Assembly (NCBI GenBank): GCA_964019135.1 | Contig: OZ025256.1 | Span: forward strand, 16,561,911-16,625,910 | DNA: 64,000 nucleotides | From: Arenicola marina | Lineage: Eukaryota; Annelida; Polychaeta; Arenicolidae | Direction: 5' to 3' | In this document: in pieces, positions 31,807-64,000 of the stretch | How the letters are laid out: each line of letters opens with the position of its first letter | Numbering within the stretch: position 1 is the stretch's first letter | Notes under the pieces: model-generated | Seen by the model: only the letters and a program-made list of their open reading frames with translations | What the model was told of the DNA's origin: nothing | Databases searched by the model: none | Program-made: the position numbers and the translations under genes

Positions 31807-34673
31807 AACCGCCCTCCATACTCCGAGGACGGTACGCCACGCAATCGATTGGACCCGCTGTTATCAGAACAAAACCCTCGGCGCATCTCGATGCTCTGGC
31901 TCGCGAACACTCCCAATCGAATACGCCCCAATACAACGAGCCGTATAGGGCACATATGTGTTGGTACGTAACAATAGCATCCCACACAGTGTCCCGATAA
32001 AGAAATGGAAGCATCATAAGGAATAATGTTTATTTCTGTGACGCTTACTTCGCTTTAATTCAAGCAATTCAATTGCCTGAATTGTTTCTCAAAATCTAGT
32101 AATTTCTTCACAATCAGTCGGTTCACCACTTCTATTATATAACACACTTTACCTTGTGAAAACTGATTAATGTAAGGCCATGATGGCGAGTATATGAGAT
32201 TTATATACATGTCATTCTATTTGAATAACAACTGGTTTACTTCACATACAAACAGACTTATTTTATTACAGTATTTATTGTTAGATCCAAGTCGAGACAA
32301 CCGTCAATGCACTCTCTCGTCTACTAACATACCGATTGTGCTATCTCGAATAAACGCCTGAAGCAGTAGAACAAACCATTTGATTGCAATTAAACACGTG
32401 GCATGCGCTATCACAATATATATAGGCTGACAAATATGTGGCGAAAATGCTACCCATATTGCCAGAACAACCGCGTACAGTATATGGCACGCTTCATCCA
32501 GCTTATTCTCATCCAGGATCTCTGCTATGGCCCCTGCGGCCTATTTCACACACGTAGTTTAGCCGGCTACGGGGCTTAGTCGGCTAAAATCGCCCATTAT
32601 TTACATTGTAACTTTAGTCGAGTAAGCCCCGTAGTCGGTTAGCAATGTGTTATTCTTCCCTCTGCTTTGTGGTCACAGAAGCACACCACAAGACATTTAT
32701 ATTCACCCCCAGATTATTTAATTACGGGATTATACATGGCATTAATACTTAACCACAAGCAGGACGGCTACACTGCTATTAATCAACAAGTAATTAACAA
32801 ACTTAAATAACATATTATTTCAATATGGAATAATAATCAGTTCACGTATGCCAGCTAAACATCCAGCAGCTCTTACGTTCATGGAACGTCATTATCAACA
32901 GTTCATGGAAATAATATTGGGGTCACTTCTGATAAGTATATAAAAACTGTTAACGTATAATGTTGGTTGAAAACTACGATCCGAAAAATAGAGGACAAAG
33001 TTCCAAATAATTACTATACCGACTGTTATGTAATATATCATTTAATAATAATTTAAAAAAATTATCACATAGCTCGACACAGCAAAAACACGGCCAAACT
33101 AAAGAACTCTTTTCTCACTGATGGACAATGTAACTTCCCTGAATATGTATATACATCGCCCGTACAATGTCACCATTGCCAGTGGGCGATTGACAGCTTG
33201 CTGCCCCATTTCTCAAAAAGGGAACACCTCTTTCAGTTTCCCTAAATGATATTTTGCGTTTGAAGCAATTCAAAAGTTCATCTAACTTCACGCGATTCCC
33301 TAACCCCCTCGTCCAAACAATAATGACTTCGTTGTCAAAGGCCCGGATCTCCACTAGGGGACCGCGTGACAGTCACGTAACAAGTCATGTCGTAGATTCG
33401 GGCGTAATCTGCAATAAATCTTGCTCTACAACTCTAGTTGTACATTCATTGCTCGATAATATGGGCCCCAGATACGAGTACCGTATTGTCTATCAGACAA
33501 AATAAACGCCGTGTAACTTCCGTATAACTCACACGGTACACACCTCCCTGCAATGTACGTCATGGTTTGAGACCCGCTCGATGCGACATTAGCATTTTCG
33601 TATTCAGGCAAACATAAAGGCCGTAATATATGTTGTGTACAGTCAACGTCTCTGTCCATCAGGGGCGACATATGATGGCCTGACGGCTATGGTAAGCGAT
33701 TTAACATGAATACATTTACACCAAGTAACGCTTTCGCTGTCGCTTTCATACAATGCAACCTACAAACTAAACAGCACATAGAGATCTGCTCATGATAAAC
33801 GTTCCAATGTGTCATTAAGCGACTGGATTCAGACCTGAAGATATCAGCATCACTGCGAAATCCACCCTTATCCTCACGTAAATCGTCAAATGATTTCACA
33901 GCAAAATATTTAAAAAAATCAATATAAAAATGATATAAGGATATACTGTTTCGAAAAGTTGTGTTCAAAATGAATACAACATGAAACTCGCACTGAGGGC
34001 GTCTCATATCTATCTAGGCCTGTATCAATTGTGGATGTGAAGGACGTACCAGCAGTTTGAGCACCTATACAGTTGATCGATCCATTTCTTCCCTGATGCG
34101 TCATCGAACTTACATATCAAATGTTTTACAGGATAGTTAGCCATAGAAAAGTGGCATTAAAATTGTGGTTTTAAAATTCTAGCCATACACAATGCAGCCG
34201 CCAGCAATACAAAACCGCTCTACCACTATAAAGGTTTGTAGCGGGGAGTGTGGGGAGGGGGGGGGGGGAGGGGGGCAGAGAGGTGCGACAGATATGTTGG
34301 ACAACCAGGGAATGTAAAAGTTATAAAAGAAAAACGGAATGCAGCTATATACAATATAAAATACTAGAAAATATGAAATACATTAAAAATTGGTTATATT
34401 AACATGTCTGGCTGTATTACGGCCAATCTATAAATGCAAATAATATTTTACATTGGCTTTCATCTACTCGTCATGTTGGTTACGGTTAACCCTCATTCCA
34501 GCGAACAATTCAGCCGTATAAATACATGCTCGCCATAGTGAAGACATTGCGATGCCAAAAACAATTTTGCCATGGTGAAATACTTAATAGAGGTCAATAG
34601 ACAGATAGATCTAGATGCCAAGCCACATACTATACCAAGACTATACTTCCAGAAACTCATCCTAGACATAAGA
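31807..34673. other. AT-rich intergenic region
   Basis: No gene recognised over about 2.9 kb. It contains one palindromic miniature element (32538-32655) and a G-rich run near 34250. Open frames are short and show no domain. Confidence 0.5.
32538..32655. mobile_element. Palindromic miniature element, copy 1
   Basis: The left arm GGCCTATTTCAC...TTTAGCCGGCTACGGGGCTT and the right arm (reversed CTAACCGACTACGGGGCTTA) form an imperfect hairpin of about 118 bp. Further copies are at 39548-39673 and 53474-53597. Confidence 0.7.
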
Positions 34674-34675
34674 TA

Positions 34676-35498
34676 GGGTAGAGTGGGGCAAAACGCCTAC
34701 TTTAAGCAAGATGCGCCATATTTATTTTCAGTATGATACGAGCAAATCTAGATAACGCCAGAGACCTTCATCACCCATGGTTCTACATTAATGATACATG
34801 GATTCCTTTCTAAATATTAACCGTAAGGAGTGGAAAACGAAAAAATAAAATTCCATTTGGGGGCGTTTTGCCCCCGGTGTGGGGCAAAACGCCCTGTTTT
34901 TGAAGTCATGATATAGGTGAATAATATATGTATGAGCAGCTTTAATGATTTCCATTATGTTCTATTATGACGAACATTAATAAAGGAGACGAATTGTCGA
35001 TCTATGTGTTAAACAAGAAATATATTTTTAATGAAAGAATTGATAATGGGACAAAACGCCTACCATTGGGGTAAAACGCCTACCCAATAATCTGGTAGGC
35101 GTGTTGTCCCAAAATGAAGTGGGCGTTTTACCCCATCAGACAACAGTAATGTTTTTTAGTCTAGCCCGCCTTTATGCAATTATCGCCCAAATTCACAGAC
35201 ACATCGTTACAGTTTATAATCTTGTTATTGTGACTGACCTGGTAATCAGACCTGATTCCTCATAAGTCAGCTATGGTGAGCCAATAATTCTAGAGCAATT
35301 TTACAAAAAAGGAGGTCATAATGGGAAATTGTCAATGTTATACTTATTTTTGCATACTCGACCCCACGTTTCCAGAAGACGTTCGGATATGATCACGTGA
35401 CACGTATGCGCCACCCATAGTCTTCCGGAACATGCGCGTCTGGGTTATTTTGGGCATGGGCGTTTCACCCCACCTGGGCGTCTTGCCCCACCCTAACC
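34676..35498. mobile_element. Non-autonomous DNA element with GGGGCAAAACGCC termini
   Basis: Left end GGGTAGAGTGGGGCAAAACG; right end, reversed, GGTTAGGGTGGGGCAAGACG. Both are flanked by TA, which would fit a TA target site as in Tc1/mariner-type elements. The motif GGGGYAAAACGCC recurs about eight times in both orientations inside (near 34860-34895, 35047-35075, 35095-35135 and 35455-35490). No transposase frame. Confidence 0.6.
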
Positions 35499-35734
35499 TA
35501 AATCACAGGCAAGCGGATTTTCCCAATGGCATGTCAATGAAAACGGAAAGATTACATCGGCATCGCTCACATCTTATTTACATAGTGTACGCATGGAATA
35601 GTCTCCTCCGACATTCATGTCTTGGGAGATTTTAATCCACCGGTCTTGCCGCCATAGTGTATATACGCCACACAGAAGGGTAAACTGTGCCTCAGAAATC
35701 CGTCCTTGCTTCATACGTCCATCATTCAGCAGTG

Positions 35735-64000
<28,266 letters not shown>

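Overview
This is an animal genome window: spliced genes with GT-AG introns, one LDL-receptor repeat per phase-1 exon, L1-type LINE tails, tRNA-derived SINEs, small DNA transposons, interstitial TTAGGG repeats and a 200-N assembly gap. The domain content (MAM, LDLa, SRCR and trypsin-fold modules in one chain) and the compact introns full of minisatellites suit a marine invertebrate, most likely an invertebrate deuterostome. Amphioxus is my best guess, but nothing in the window proves it.

Layout. 1-2766 is a 27-bp minisatellite that runs off the left edge. 2.8-9.2 kb is intergenic DNA with scattered repeat fragments. 9.24-11.19 kb is a fold-back element with long inverted arms, interrupted by the gap. 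11.25-17.19 kb and 20.32-27.93 kb are two direct copies of a segmental duplication. Each copy has a candidate promoter, a 30-bp satellite array, a predicted 5'-UTR splice acceptor, an intronless coding region and a SINE just after the stop codon. The first gene is intact (737 codons). The second carries a 1-bp deletion and a LINE insertion in its upstream array. A ~0.7-1 kb inverted repeat containing TTAGGG units lies at 17.2-18.24 kb and 29.23-29.91 kb, enclosing the second copy. 28-36 kb is non-coding as far as I can see, with several tandem arrays and miniature transposons.

36.0-64.0 kb is one large minus-strand gene with at least 36 exons, whose splice phases agree at every junction. Read N to C it encodes MAM, 4 LDLa, SRCR, serine protease 1, LDLa, MAM, LDLa, MAM, LDLa, 10 more LDLa, SRCR, serine protease 2, stop. 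The 5' end lies beyond the window. It resembles enteropeptidase-type modular proteases but carries two SRCR-protease units in one chain. Both protease units keep His-Asp-Ser, yet both lack the trypsin S1 aspartate and both have a hydrophobic residue before the activation site.

The two points most worth following up are these. (1) The duplicated Pro/Ala/Thr-rich protein has a conserved NGHG ... GQC arrangement like the His-Cys dyad of clan CD (caspase-like) cysteine peptidases and is otherwise unrecognised. (2) In the modular protease gene, several tandem arrays are built from the gene's own exon edges (donors of two exons, the acceptor of another, and the last codons plus stop), so the introns hold dozens of decoy splice sites.
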